Shown here: positions 50,187 through 62,410 of the stretch, in pieces
Layout of the letters: each line of letters begins with the position of its first letter
Numbering within the stretch: the first letter of the stretch is position 1
NCBI GenBank assembly: GCA_023213395.1
Contig: CM041465.1
Location: 127,603,741-127,667,740 of the forward strand
Length of the DNA: 64,000 bases
Direction: 5' to 3'
Source: Cycas panzhihuaensis
Lineage: Eukaryota; Cycadophyta
Notes under the pieces: generated by a model
Told to the model about the DNA's origin: nothing
The model's input: only the letters and a program-made list of their open reading frames with translations
Databases searched by the model: none
Program-made: the position numbers and the translations under genes

Positions 50187-51149
50187 GAGTGGTTCCTATA
50201 CATGCTTGAATGTGTGAGAAAGTGACTTCTAACTTGATAATTTAGTCTCTTTTTACTTGCTAGTTCGAGTTAAGCTTGATTCTTTTGGATGCTTTTAAAA
50301 TTATCCATTATAGAAGTGATGAGTGTGTTGCTTATCTAAGCTCTCTTATCACTTAATCTTGCTAATCATCTCTTTGTTTGGATCTACTTACTTTTTCTCT
50401 CACTTGTTTAAAGCACTAATTTTGTCATAACTCTCTTACTATCTCATTCTACTATTTCTCTTTTGTTTGTGTAGGCCTCTTAGCTGTTTAATATTTTTGA
50501 GCATTGATATATAAGGAGATTTGAGACACTATGAAGTTGGTTTTGATTTGAGCTATTTTATCTAAAAGGTTATAGAGAAAACTTGTTGTATGGAAATGTA
50601 TTAGTTGAGGCTACTCCCCATTCCCCTCTTTCTCTTTCTTTCATTACATATCTTTAAATTGGTCAAAGTATTTAATTGGAACTTGGAAGTGGACTTTTAA
50701 TAAGAGATAATGAAGAAGCATAAATGAGAATTGAACGTAATGAGAACTAATCAAAGTAAACTTTATTCTACCTACTTTACTACTCTCTTTTATTTGATTT
50801 ATTGACTTGAGAAGTAGATATAGCCTCTTATTTTCTTCTTATTCTTTTATTATTACTTGTATATCTTTTCCTCAAGAAGGAGGTTTTCTTTAACCTCTCT
50901 TTTTTTGGTAAGTATACCCCTCTATATGTGTGCCTTCTTGATTTATTTGGTAAGAGTCAAGGAGTTCATTAGCCCTAAGAGAAGAGCATAAGACATTGGA
51001 GCACATTTGGGTAAGAGTAGACCTTGATCTATCTTAGATATGAATGCTTTTTTAAAATTACCTATGCTTATTATTTTATGATTTTAAAGGAAAACATGTT
51101 ATTTAACTTTGAAGAAGAAAGGAAAGAACACACTAAAGTAAGTGCATAT
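50187..51149. other. Unassigned DNA between elements E and F
   Basis: T/C-rich text (CTCTCTTA, TTTCTCTT, CCCCATTCCCCTCTTTCTC) on the plus strand without a recognisable domain on either strand. The CTC-rich character resembles a plant LTR promoter or leader, but no partner copy is in the window. Confidence 0.4.
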
Positions 51150-51461
51150 TATTAGAATATTTATGCATTAGAGAAAAATAAGAAGAGATTTTTATGTAAT
51201 GCATATTTATTCATGCAAACCACAAAAGGTGGTGGGCCACACATGAAAATAAGTTATACTATATCAAGAAATCATCATATCATTATTTGTATATAATTAT
51301 AACATTAGATTACACATTGATGTAATGTTCTAAAAAGTCAATAAAATAAAGGTATATTATTACAATTATTGCACTATATTATTTATTCATTTAATAGTTA
51401 TGTTCATGATTATTTTATCAATTATTATTTAATCATAATATCCAAGTATATAAATTTATTA
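51150..51461 (+). repeat. Element F 5' LTR
   Basis: It starts TATTAGAATATTTATGCATTAG (the initial TG has become TA) and ends AAATTTATTA before the primer site. Confidence 0.8.
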
Positions 51462-51473
51462 TGGTATGAGAGT
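51462..51473 (+). other. Element F primer binding site
   Basis: TGGTATGAGAGT is a two-base variant of the tRNA-Met site, directly after the LTR. Confidence 0.75.
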
Positions 51474-51790
51474 TCGTATAAGAATTTTAACATGTTATTA
51501 GGGGATAGATGCGTAACTTTACACATATAAATGAGGGCTTCAAAAAATGATGTACACACAACATAACTCCATAATATAAACAATAGTCGAAATGATAAAA
51601 AATAGGAAATAGATGAATAAAAATAGGTGATCTTTAATGGATAGTAAATAGATTCAAATAGATTTTTCTTTCCATAAAGTCTCAATGAAATAACACTTAA
51701 TCAACCTGAGACAAGATCTAAATCATGCATTACTACCACTCAACTAAGAATCTATTTTTTGAACTATCTAAACCATTGGAATTTTAACTC

Positions 51791-52113
51791 TATTAGAATT
51801 GCTTAAAGTAGTAGGTAAAATCATGTAACTCAAGCCATATTTAAAATACATTTGTGAATCAGCATTGCATTAATCCATTGTGAAGAGAGTGTACAAGATT
51901 TCCAATAGTTGATGGTGTTGAAGAACACTAGTGTTTAAAACCTCATAAGATATATACTTTTGAGGAAGGAGGGAAACCTCCTCAATCTCCAATTCAAAAT
52001 AATATAAATAATGCTAATATACAATAAAATAATCTTACCTTTACTTACCATCAAGTAGTGTGTGGTCACATGTCTCTAAGGTAGGAGTTAGGTGAGGAAT
52101 ATTAACCCTATCA
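51791..52113 (-). repeat. Element D 3' LTR
   Basis: It starts TATTAGAATTGCTTAAAGTAG where the right copy has TGTTAG. Confidence 0.92.
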
Positions 52114-52145
52114 TACTCCCCCTTAACATTCATCATGATTGTCTT

Positions 52146-52850
52146 CTACTTTTCCTTGAACTTGTGGTATAAATACTTGAAGTATACTTTGAAAAAGTGA
52201 TTGTGATTATGTCTTGTAACTTCATCATCAACTTCGAAGCGGTCTTTGATTTGCACCATTGTACTTTCCATATAGTCTTCATCAAATTGTGATCTAAATA
52301 TAGGTGTGAGTTGCTTCAAATGAATATGAGTGCCTTCATCCTTGAGTTTATTCTTTTGATGAGAATTAACTGGGTTAGATGTAGATGTAGTTTTATCAAA
52401 TGTATCATTATGTTCATCAATCTTATTGGAATCTTCAACGTTGCATGCCATGTTAGACTTTTTATCAAGAAATACCTATTCTATCATTTATCTCACACAA
52501 AATGCATCATCGATATAGTTAAATCTACTTAAATCAGAAGATTCTCCCCCATAAAATAAATTGAGAGTATCCCAAATAAATTCAGATGTGTTCATATCAT
52601 AAACATGAGTAAGTATATCATCATCTATGGTATAAAGAATTAGTGCTAGGGCTTCATTATTATTTTTAAAGTTTTATCTAAAATCTAGTTCATTCATTAG
52701 GTAACCATATTCTACAAATTTCTAAAGGTCATTTATAATAAAGTGTGATTCAACATATATCTCCAAATCTAAAAATTTATCCTATAAAAAATGGAAAACC
52801 TAGTTTTAATATCATTCATAGCCATTGTAATTAATGAATCATAACATCAA
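52146..52850 (-). pseudogene. Element D gag remnant (UBN2-type)
   Basis: Read from 52850 downward: FLDLEIYVESHFIINDL, then NNNEALALILYTIDDDILTH and SEFIWDTLNLFYGGESS (near 52650-52540), which is the helical gag pattern of copia elements (EAL--I-YTI-D-I, -FIWDTL---Y). After a stop, an open stretch of 101 codons (52451-52146) has a polar middle part and ends FFKVYFKYLYHKFKEK, almost the same as element C. It lies ~30 bases from the 3' LTR. No zinc knuckle was seen. Gag would let the element RNA enter particles provided by another copia. Broken by stops. Confidence 0.78.
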
Positions 52851-55387
52851 ATGAAATAAGAGGTATATCTTCCTTAATCACTGTAAGATAGATGTTTTCT
52901 TTTGAGATGAGACAAACTTTTCAAAGGATATGTATGAATCTTAAAATTTAGGAGCAATGTAATATGTTTGAGATTTTAAATATTATAGAGATGGCCTTAA
53001 CTTAATTTGAATGTTCCTTTCACATGAGAATAAAAGAATTTGAAATATATATAAACAATTTTTAAATTACTACTTCCATAGATCAGAAATAACTTGATAC
53101 TAACAAAAGTATATCCTTTTAATAAATGCTATTTATACATCAAGTTTTATAAGACTTAAAAAGTGAGCTTAAAATAATATGCTTTTAAATAATCATATGT
53201 AATGAAGTATAACTTGAAATGCTTTTCAAGTTGAAATGGAGCAAAGTGATCTTTTAATTTCAATTACTTATTAAGAATAAGTATCTGTCAAATGAGCCTT
53301 TTTAAATTAAAGAAATTATGTAGATAACCCTAAAATATACTCCTTGAAACATAAAGTAAATAACTTACTTGAAAGAGAGAAAGATGAAAAGATGTATACA
53401 TGATCTTTCAAATGAATACTTTAATGTAAAGTAGCTTAACCAATAAACAAGGTGAAGGTTTTCTTATGTAAATTTTATCTTTCAAAAAATAGAAGAAGCT
53501 CCTTGAACAAATAGCTTTAAATAACTTTCAACAAGAATATATTTAATTTCAATGAGATTATATTCAATGAATCAATAACAAGCTATAAGTAAATGAATCA
53601 AGGAGATGATCATTTTAAATACTCAAATAGTCTTTTAATCAAGGAGATAACCTACCTTCTTTCAACATTATAATTAAATAATACTTAAAGTAAATCAGAT
53701 TTGAAATGAAGACTAAACTAATAATTCTTTTCTAAAATGATGAATATAAATGGCTTATAATCTTTTCAACAAGGATGCATATAAGAGACCTTATAATGAA
53801 AGATGATGTATATAAAGATGCAATGATATCTTTGAGTAAAAAGAGCCTTAAAGCTTAAAATAATTAAGAAACTATAACCAATAACTTATGTAATGGTGTA
53901 CTTATATGATTTCAAGAGATATGAGGGCCTTAAGACAAATAAAAGTTCCTTTAATTTATGAAATAATAAGCTCAAAGTGCATAAGATTGCTTGCAAATGC
54001 TTTTAGATATATTATAAGTGAAATAAAGGTGAGCTCTTTAGTGGATTCTTTTTTAAACGAGGTGTACTTATTAAAATAATCAAGAAGGTAAATGGCCTTA
54101 AATATGCATAAATACTCAAAAAAGACTCCTTAAATAGGTAAAAGATGCTTAAAGAAATCACTTAGATTCACTTTTAAATGTAATGGAAAAGAAATAATGA
54201 GGTAAGAGGTACTCGATTATAGCTTTTGAATGTAATTGAGCTCCTACTGCTCTAAAAGCCAAAAATAAAGCTAAAAGGTTGCAAAATAGCTTGTAAATCC
54301 TATAAACACTAGAAAATATAGTTAATAATCAATTAGTGTATAAACATTAATTAAATATATTCACTTGGAAAAATGTTTTGGCTCAAAATATCTTCAAAAG
54401 TATTTAACTAGGACTAAAATGGAGATTTTACTTTATGGATGTTAATGACCTACAAAATGATGTTAGAATAAGATGAAACCTATTCTATCATGAAGAGCTC
54501 TGAAAAATTCTTTCCAACAATTTAGATAGCTTGAGAAATAGAGTTGCAGAACTCAAGTTATTAATAAAATAATGAAAAGACTTGTTTATGACTAATGAAA
54601 TATGAGTAATAAATGAATGTTAACTTTGACCTGATCAAACTCTATAAATAATGGCTCAAATCAATAAATAAGGACTTTAAGCTATAGAGATTTGAATCAG
54701 CTTTTTGACACTTTAGATATTTCATAAGTTGGATAAATGGTTATAGATATATTGTAGAAATAGTGTAGGTACCTTTTTTGAGGCTTGTGTGACTTACGCG
54801 TAAAACTAATAAACTAAAGTAGAAGTACAGAACCATAACATGGGATCAAATAGCCTCAAAATGAGATGAAAATTTAGAGAAAGGGATGCAATGATGATAG
54901 TTACCTAGTAGATGTATAATGTTTTAAAAATAAGCTTGTATTGAGGGGAATGGAGTTGTGGAAGTCTAAGGGGCTGTAGGAGCCCAATTGAGCAAAATAA
55001 AGCCTAAAACCACCTCAAATCTCTTTTAATAAGCATTGAAAATAGGATTAGGGCTACCAAAATGACAAATAAAGCTTTAACAAGAAGAAATTATCAATAT
55101 TAGGCTTATAATGAATGAAAAACGTGATTTTTCATTCGTTTTCTTTAGAAAACTTCGATCCAAACTCTAGATGAGTGTAACCAAGTTAAGGGGCTACTAT
55201 AAGAGGTTGTAAATGATTGGAAATGTTGGGATAAATACACATACTATAACTGTAAAAATCTAAAGAAAACCATAATTAAATAGATCATATATATCAAAAA
55301 TAGCCAAATATTAATAAAAAACTATATAAAAATGTTAATAAATTGATAAAATATCAATGTAAATGCTTACTATGAAGTGAAATCAAT
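52851..55387 (-). other. Element D internal non-coding region
   Basis: About 2.5 kb with no recognised domain on either strand. It is A-rich on the plus strand and shares phrases with element C, which supports common descent. It makes up most of D. Confidence 0.6.
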
Positions 55388-55515
55388 GCTCTAATATAGG
55401 TGGCCAAGATCTATGCTCTAATATAGGTGGCTAAGATTTATACTCTGATACCATAATATAATTGATCAAAGTGCTTTGATACCAAATGTAGGAGGCCCAA
55501 GAAGCTTTGATACCA
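55388..55515 (-). other. Array of five primer-binding-site-like motifs
   Basis: Reverse complements of TGGTATCAGAGC in various states: GCTCTAATATA at 55388 and 55415, ACTCTGATACCA at 55442, GCTTTGATACCA at 55473 and 55504. The last abuts the 5' LTR and is the position-correct primer site. Steps are 27, 27, 31 and 31 bases, with repeated text (AGATTTATGCTCTAATATAGGTGG) between, so this is a short tandem repeat containing the site. Confidence 0.75.
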
Positions 55516-55838
55516 TGTTAGAATTGCTTAAAGTAGCAAGTGAAATCATGTAAGTCAAACCATATTCAAAATACACTTGTGAAGTAGCATTATATTAATC
55601 CATTGTGAAAAGAGTATACACGATTTCTAATAGTTGGTGGTGTTGAAGAACAACAGGGTTTAAAACCCCATAAGATATATACTTTTGATGAAGGAGGGAA
55701 ACCTCCTTAACCTCCAGTTCAAAATAATATAAAAATTGCTAATACACAATAAAATAATCTTACCTTTACTTACCATCAAGTAGTGTGCGATCACATGTCT
55801 CTAAGGTGGGACTTATGTGAGGAACATTAACCCCATCA
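55516..55838 (-). repeat. Element D 5' LTR
   Basis: It runs TGTTAGAATTGC...CCCCATCA, the same length as the left copy. Confidence 0.93.
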
Positions 55839-56226
55839 GACTCAAAGTACTTTGTTATGAGCTATGATTTAAAGTATTTTGATGCTATTTTAATAGAGAA
55901 ATTTCAATTTAAATTTGATGCATTATACTAGAACCTTATGAGATAACTAGGGAATTTCATCTTTGAAAGTAAATAAACATTCTTTCTACTAGTTTTTAAA
56001 TCTACAGGAGCTAATTTTAAACCCTCAAAGTGTATTATAAAATTAATTTCATTAAGAACAATCATAAATATATTTTGGGTCTTGTTATAGATAAGGAGGT
56101 AGAAGGAGATTTAAAACTTAAGGATAGGAGATACATGATTATATCTTAAATATGATGAATTAGTATGTTTACTTACTTGGTTATGTAGTTTCTTGTTGTA
56201 CTATTAGCTGATTTACACTTATAATC

Positions 56227-57360
56227 ATGGTTGAATACATAGATCTATTTAATATACTAGTTCCCAAATGTCACAGAGGAAACTATATTATGCGAATACA
56301 TAAAATAAAAGCTTATCTCAAATTTAAGCTTCTATGGAATTTGGGTATTAATTTTCCTATTTATCCTAATAATCTTTTGATTATTGATGAACTTAGGAAG
56401 AAAGACAAAGAAGCACTCTCTATTCTATTTTTTGCCATGGATGAAGCATTACTTCCTTAAATTTATCATATAAGTACTTCAAAAGAAGCATAGGATATTT
56501 TAAATCTATCTTTAATCTAGATGTTAAGTTATCTAATGAAAAGATTATGGTTATTAAAGAAAGAAACCAAGATTTTCATGAGAATTTAGGATAAGTTATT
56601 GATCAAGTTATAAGCTTGAGTGGGAGTTTCAAAGATTTTAGGTATTTTCAAGCATATTTTAAAAATTTCAAAAGATTAAGATATTTTTAACCATATTGTA
56701 GGAATGTTCAAGTAAAATTTTAAACATAAGATTCTCGAACAAATTTTTGAGATAATATTATAGGTGATTAATATACAAGTAATTAAGATTCTCAAGCAAA
56801 TATAAAAGTTCATGTTGAAAAGGTATTTCAAGAACATAATGAGAATGTATGTGCAAATAACATGGTTGATGAATCTACTATTGAAGAACTTATTATTGAA
56901 TGCATTACTAAATCTACTAATAAGGCCATTACTGAGACTACTACTATTGTGTATATTGAGTATGATGAACCTATTATTGTTTATGAAGAACCTATTAATG
57001 ATTATGATAAAGAAATTCAAGATGTCAAAGTTTCTTTACTTATTGTTATAAATGTTCTTATTACTTAAAATAAGATTATATTTGAAGTTGACAATGAATT
57101 AAATGCACTTTTATATACTGATATTACTAATGATTCAAATACAAGATCAAATAATATTCCTATTTTAAATACTAATTCAAGTTTGAGTATACAAAGTTTA
57201 AAAGATGAATGGTATAATGATTATAATTATTTAAGTATTGAGAAGGATTTGCAAATTAATGAAGATAAACAAGTTGTTATTAAATCTACTACAGGTGATA
57301 TTCTTGATATAAATTTTGATAAAAAAATGGCAATATCTAAAATGACAAAGTTGAAGTAGA
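56227..57360 (+). pseudogene. Element F gag remnant
   Basis: An open stretch of 77 codons (56227-56460) has the copia gag order: FNILVPKCHRGNY near the start, then IKAYLKFKLLWNL, then KKDKEALSILFFAMDEAL. It continues after a stop with ISTSKEA-DILNLS. A second open stretch (56862-57068) in another frame is very acidic with a repeating pattern (EPIIVYEEPINDYDKEI), and acidic text goes on to about 57350. No zinc knuckle, protease, integrase or RT is present before the polypurine tract at 57666. Confidence 0.75.
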
Positions 57361-57674
57361 ATACAAGGAAGTTGAAGTAGGAATTTGTGAAATAGTTTAC
57401 CTGAGAGAGATACTAAAAGATCTACATCAAAATAAGAATGAACATACAGAGATTTAGTATCATAATTAGAATACTATACAGATGATGAAGAACCAAATTA
57501 TGCAAAGCAAAATAAAATATATCAAGATCAAGCATCATCATTACATTCAAGAGTTGATACAATAAAGACAAGTTAAAGACCAAGTTTTAGATATCATTTT
57601 CAAGACATTTCCAAAGAATAAGTGTTGTAAATTCAAAGCAACATTTATGTTCCTAAATATGCATTAAGGGGGAG

Positions 57675-57991
57675 TATTAAAATATTGATGTATTAGAGAA
57701 GAATAAGGAGAGATTTTATGTAGTATATATTTATTTATGTAAGCCATAAAAATTAGTGTGCCTTGCACAAAAATAAGTTGTATTATATAACGATAACATT
57801 ATATTATCATTTATACATAATTGTAACATTAGATTACATATTGATATAATGTTCTAAGAAGTTAATAAAATGATGGTATCTTATGATATTGTTTATGATC
57901 CTTGTATTGCACTTATTGCACTCTATTGTTTATTCATTTATATTAGGTTCATTATTATTTTATCATAGTATCAAAGTATATAAATTTAATA
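57675..57991 (+). repeat. Element F 3' LTR
   Basis: It starts TATTAAAATATTGATGTATTAG after AAGGGGGAG and ends AAATTTAATA. The next bases, CGGTATTAATG, resemble the primer site that follows the 5' LTR. Confidence 0.78.
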
Positions 57992-59627
57992 CGGTATTAA
58001 TGTATGTAAAAAAAATTTAATATATATAAAGTCCTTGGAATCTTTAGATATACATACACTTAGGAAAGGAACTTAGTTTACGTTTTCAAATTTTTTTAGT
58101 TGCTTTCCTTCTTAAGAAAAGAGGTGCTTAGAATCTATACTATACTTTAATTTCCCATATTATTACCTTAGCCTCCTTTATCTTTTCTAGGATTAATAGT
58201 GAATAAGAGAGTTCTAGTTGAGGAATAGTTGTACCAATTAATTGCATACATTTACCTTATTCAAGGGGTTTGAGTTATAAAGGTAACCTTGTCCCTCTTA
58301 CTTTAAAATAGAAAGAGGTCTTGGCTTTCAAGACCTGGTTTTGGGGAGGGAAATTCACTTTATTAATAACACTATATGATATCAATCTACTTCATAGATG
58401 TAACAATTTAGCAAATGAGCACTTTAGCAAGTTATTCTAAATCATGATCTAAGTTAAACATGCATATATAAAAATTTTATGTTAGAATAATACCTATCTT
58501 AGGCTTATACCTAATGCAAATATATTGATTTATGTGGTGTTTATCAATTATTGACTTTAAGGAGTGTGTTGATGGCATCATTGTTCTACTTATTTATATT
58601 ATGAGATCATTGACCTTAGTGTTTATAAACATCACCTTCATTGCAAATTTATTATCCCTTCAAGTCTTATATTCTATGTTATTTACTTTGCATTTGTATG
58701 TCAGGCCCTCTACACTAATATTTAGCATATGAGTTATATTAGGTAATGTAGATTATTTGTTGTAACTTATATTTGTGATCTTACCTATGCTTTTCCATAG
58801 TGTTATGGAGTTATATCTATGATCTTTGTTATATATTTTATCTTTCACATCTCATATCTTGCATGTATCTTTAATGTTTATTTGGGTTCTCAAGTTTGAC
58901 TTTCTATTTAACATGATTCTCTCTTTACTATGATTGTTTTTGTATAAAGTTATTTATTCTCCATTATCTATAATTTGTGTGTGGAATTTATGGACATTGT
59001 TAGACTTGTTTCTAATTTGTCTCATTCTAAGGATCAATATTAGGGTCATGCTTGGTCTTTATGTATATTTTATGGGCAATAAAATCTTCTACCATGTATT
59101 AAAATCCTTGTTTAGTATATTGTCTACGTCTAAGTGATCTTTGATATCCTGATCTATTCCAAGTAAAACGTAATATCCATATTTATTATCTGGTTGGTGA
59201 ATACTTATTAAAATCTTCCATCTAGTATTAGTTGTATCATAAGAGTTTATATGTGTTTCTAGTATCTTTCCCATCTACTATTAACTACATCATTATAGAT
59301 TGTATGTGGCTTTGGTATCTTACTTATTTTACCATTTGTGACATACACCCTATTACATCTACATTTAGATTAAATTTGTTGATGGTCTTTAACCTTTACC
59401 TATCCCCTTAGTAGTGCGTTAACTAAAGTACTAATCATACTATGTTTATAATTCGATTCAGGGTGCTTACTACTTACCCCCCTATTTAGTTTAAGGTGCT
59501 TATCCTCTCATCCTTAAGAAGGGCAAGTATATATTATTTGGTTTTGGGTGATTATCCCCCTTGACCTTAAGAAGATTAGGAATACATTAGTGTGTATTGT
59601 ATTTTATTCATGAAGCCCTTCTCTGTC
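57992..59627. other. Unassigned DNA with traces of short repeats
   Basis: No gene is recognised. Plus frames of 66-67 codons (58532, 58934) are hydrophobic and without known motifs. Two neighbouring ~53-base units at 59219 and 59272 both read CATCTA-TATTA-----ATCAT and end GTATCTT-C; around 59460-59580, text of the form GGTG-TTATCC...CCTTAAGAAG recurs two to three times. These are worn tandem repeats. Confidence 0.45.
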
Positions 59628-59835
59628 TATAGTAGATCTGACATCCACCATAAAAATAAATATAAGTTTGGTAAATATTTCTTTGAAAAAATAAATTATA
59701 TTATATTAAATAAATGTGATAATTTTACATGATTTTGGGGGCATATTTATACAAATAAGGCACCTCTTTATGAGAATTCATGATAATTGATAATTAGTTT
59801 ATTAATATTTATAATTGGTTGCAAGGTTTATAATA
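59628..59835 (-). repeat. Element G 3' LTR
   Basis: It ends AGGTTTATAATA where the right copy has AGGTTTATAACA (the expected CA). Confidence 0.85.
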
Positions 59836-62191
59836 AGTCCCTTCCCTTTTGAAATACTTTACCTTTAAAGCATAAGAGGTCTTTAGAAACTTCATATCAC
59901 CACTTCCTATTACTGTTAAGATATCCAAAGTGGTCCTATTACTCTTGTGTCAATTTATTAAAATTGTTACTATATAATTTACTAGTGAAAAGTGATGTAG
60001 GTTATATATTATTTCTACTAATTTATTTAGTGAGTTAAGAGGGTGTGATCCCATTGGTCAACTATCTACATTAAAAGGGTGTGGCCCCATAGCATAATAA
60101 ATTCTAGACTCATAAAAATGGAGATATGAATTCTCCTTATGATAAATCATATTATCATTTTTATGTTGTATGGGATGATCCTAATTCTATTCAAGCATGC
60201 CAAGTCTATGAGTGTTTTGCTCAAGCATGATAATATGTATTTTATAAGGGAGAAAGTCCAGGCCATCATCTAAAATTTTACCTTACGCAAGAGGAGAGTC
60301 TACCTTATCATTCAAAGGTTCTTCTTGCACTGCAAGTAGCACATCACATCCTTTCCAAATATCTAGTTCCAAGGGGATCATATTATTATTAAATGGGGAT
60401 ATAAGTAAAATAATGTCCTTAATAGGCTTATTAAAATATGTGAAAGTGGGAAATTAGCCTCTATAATTAGCATGTCATGATATCCAATCTTTACTTTAGA
60501 TAGAGTCACCTCATAAGCAACTTGATACACTATTTCTTAAAGCTCTAAGACAAAGGTTCCTCAATATAATTATGTTGTGAAGAGTACCATGTCCTAGCCT
60601 ATGTGAAGAGTTGATCTTATTAAAAATATGATGTGATTAAGATCCATAAACCTTCATTCTTGAATGAGTGATTATTTTCTTCAAAAACTTCTTCCAATAT
60701 ACCAAGCTAATCGTAAAGACTTATAGATCCATTTCTCTCAAAATTGGAAGGTCACTTGTAAGGATCATTTTCTCTCTTTTTATTTTATTTTATTTTATTT
60801 TATTTTTTGAGGGGGAGAAATAATGAGTTAAAATGGTTGTGATATATGTACATATAATATAATATATGTATTATCTTAAAGCAATGTATATATACCTTAT
60901 AAGTCTCAAAACTAATGATATATTCCAAACTTTAAATTAATGACTATATTTGATAGACAAGAGGGCATCGCCAATTTGATAATTTTATATATAATATATA
61001 TTTATGTACACCTCAGAATATTTATTAATGGACTTAAAATGGGGGTCGTGATAGAGTATAATTATTACTAAACTTAAATATTTATAACACATACATTTGA
61101 CAGTTATTATCATTAATTATCTAATCGATTTGACTATATATTAAATACTCAAGTATTATAATTAATTGGTACATAGTTAGGGAAAAGAAGAAGAAGAAGA
61201 TATATGTAGACTTAGGATATTTGATGGCATAAATTTAATATATATTTATTAGCATGGATGCTAGTATTCAATGACTATTGAATTGCTTATTTCCCAATGA
61301 GGAGGCCATGTATATATTTAGGACCAAATTTATATGTTTAGGTGTACGTATTATATTAACATCATTTAGGTAGGCATATATATTGATATTGACTTATGTA
61401 GATACAAAGTTTGTTTCATCTGGCATTCATAAATCGATATATGGTCATCGACTTATGCAAAAGTAATATTTATATCAACCAAAATTTCATGGATAGATTA
61501 ATATATTCTTAGCATGGAGGCAGTGGATATATGCTTAATGTAGAGGAAGGCATTCAAATAAGATAGAGTAATCACTATACCAAAATTGATATCTACATCC
61601 TTGATAGATTTATATAATTAATTAATCACTTGGCATAATAATAGGTAGCAATGTTAATAATTAGGACTAATATAGGTTTGTATATCATCTTGATGCTTGG
61701 CAAGCAACATGATTAATATGGGTTGGTTTATGGCTCAATGAATGATATAGTATTATGCATAGGATAATTTATTTTGCATAAGTAGATCAATGACTCAACA
61801 TAAAAATATGAATAACTTTGATGATTATCGAATGCTAAATGCTATGTAAGGCTTGAATGAAGGGAGATATTAAGTTGCTAAATATAGGTTTATAAATCTC
61901 CACATAGATAAGGACAAAATACAATATAATTATTATGAAGGTGAGTATTATGATGCCAAAACATAAGTATACAAATGACCACATAGATAGTAATAGGAAT
62001 GGGATGAAATGGCAATTATTAAGGTGACATGGGTGTGCTAATATGTGTAGACTTTAATGAAGTAGGATAAAAATAGATGAAGAATAATTGTAGTATAACA
62101 TAGAAGTAATTAGTGTAAGGGATTAAAGGATGGATGCAATAAAATGTTGAGGATGATTATGTGAAGACAAATAATAAGTTTCCCAAGAAGG
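59836..62191 (-). other. Element G internal region
   Basis: No conserved coding domain is seen on either strand. A pentanucleotide (TTTTA)n run lies at about 60778-60806 and a (GAA)n run near 61186. On the minus strand near 60090 a phrase of the type MG(P/S)HP(F/L)N occurs twice 33 bases apart, from a short direct repeat. Confidence 0.5.
60778..60806. repeat. (TTTTA)n pentanucleotide repeat
   Basis: About five to six units of ATTTT occur in a row inside element G. Confidence 0.9.
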
Positions 62192-62203
62192 GCTCTAATA
62201 TCA
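62192..62203 (-). other. Element G primer binding site
   Basis: Read on the minus strand, TGATATTAGAGC is two changes from TGGTATCAGAGC and adjoins the 5' LTR. Confidence 0.8.
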
Positions 62204-62205
62204 CT

Positions 62206-62410
62206 TATAGTAGATTTGATGTCCATCATAGAAGTAAATATAAGTTTGGTAAGTATTTCTTGAATTAAAAAAAAAAAGTATTAAATAAATGTGATGATTT
62301 AACATGATTCTAGGAGCATATTTATACAAATTAAGTACCTCTTTATGAGAAGTTACAACTATTGATAAGTAATTTATTAATATTTATAATTGGTTACAAG
62401 GTTTATAACA
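62206..62410 (-). repeat. Element G 5' LTR
   Basis: It is homologous to 59628-59835, with an extra A run (~62267-62278). Confidence 0.85.

Larger units (their letters stand above)
51791..55838 (-). mobile_element. Element D: TR-GAG-like LTR element related to element C
   Basis: LTRs are 323 bp each (51791-52113, 55516-55838), ending ACCC(T/C)ATCA. Flanks AACTC (51786-51790) and GACTC (55839-55843) match at 4 of 5 bases. The polypurine tract (plus TACTCCCCCTTAA) is beside the left LTR and the primer site (plus GCTTTGATACCA) beside the right, so D reads on the minus strand. The 4.05 kb contain only a gag remnant next to the 3' LTR. Its LTR shares blocks with element C (GGTGTTGAAGAAC, AAACCTCCT, CTTACCAT, GTGGGA...GTGAGGAACATTAACCCC). 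D interrupts element F. Confidence 0.9.
51150..57991 (+). mobile_element. Element F: gag-only copia-like LTR element hosting element D
   Basis: LTRs 51150-51461 and 57675-57991 share TTAGAGAA-AATAAG-AGAGATTTTATGTA, TAATGTTCTAA-AAGT and AAGTATATAAATTTA. A primer site (TGGTATGAGAGT, 51462) follows the left LTR and a polypurine tract (AAGGGGGAG, 57666-57674) precedes the right one, so it reads on the plus strand. Without D it is ~2.8 kb with one gag remnant and no pol. The target duplication is not resolved, and similarity to the left copy seems to run on beyond the right LTR. Confidence 0.8.
59628..62410 (-). mobile_element. Element G: small non-autonomous LTR element
   Basis: LTRs of ~205-208 bp (59628-59835, 62206-62410) share TATAGTAGAT, AAATATAAGTTTGGTAA, GGAGCATATTTATACAAAT-like text and TTATTAATATTTATAATTGGTT. 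A polypurine tract (plus GTCCCTTCCCTTTT, 59837-59850) follows the left LTR, and a primer site (plus GCTCTAATATCA, 62192-62203) precedes the right one, so the element reads on the minus strand. Flanks CTGTC (59623-59627) and CTATC (62411-62415) match at 4 of 5 bases. The internal 2.37 kb have no recognised gene. It fits a small LARD or large TRIM. Confidence 0.82.

Noticed and set aside
51425-51685. Minus-strand 86-codon hydrophobic frame
   Set aside because: It spans the LTR end, primer site and leader of element F on the opposite strand, so it is a chance frame.
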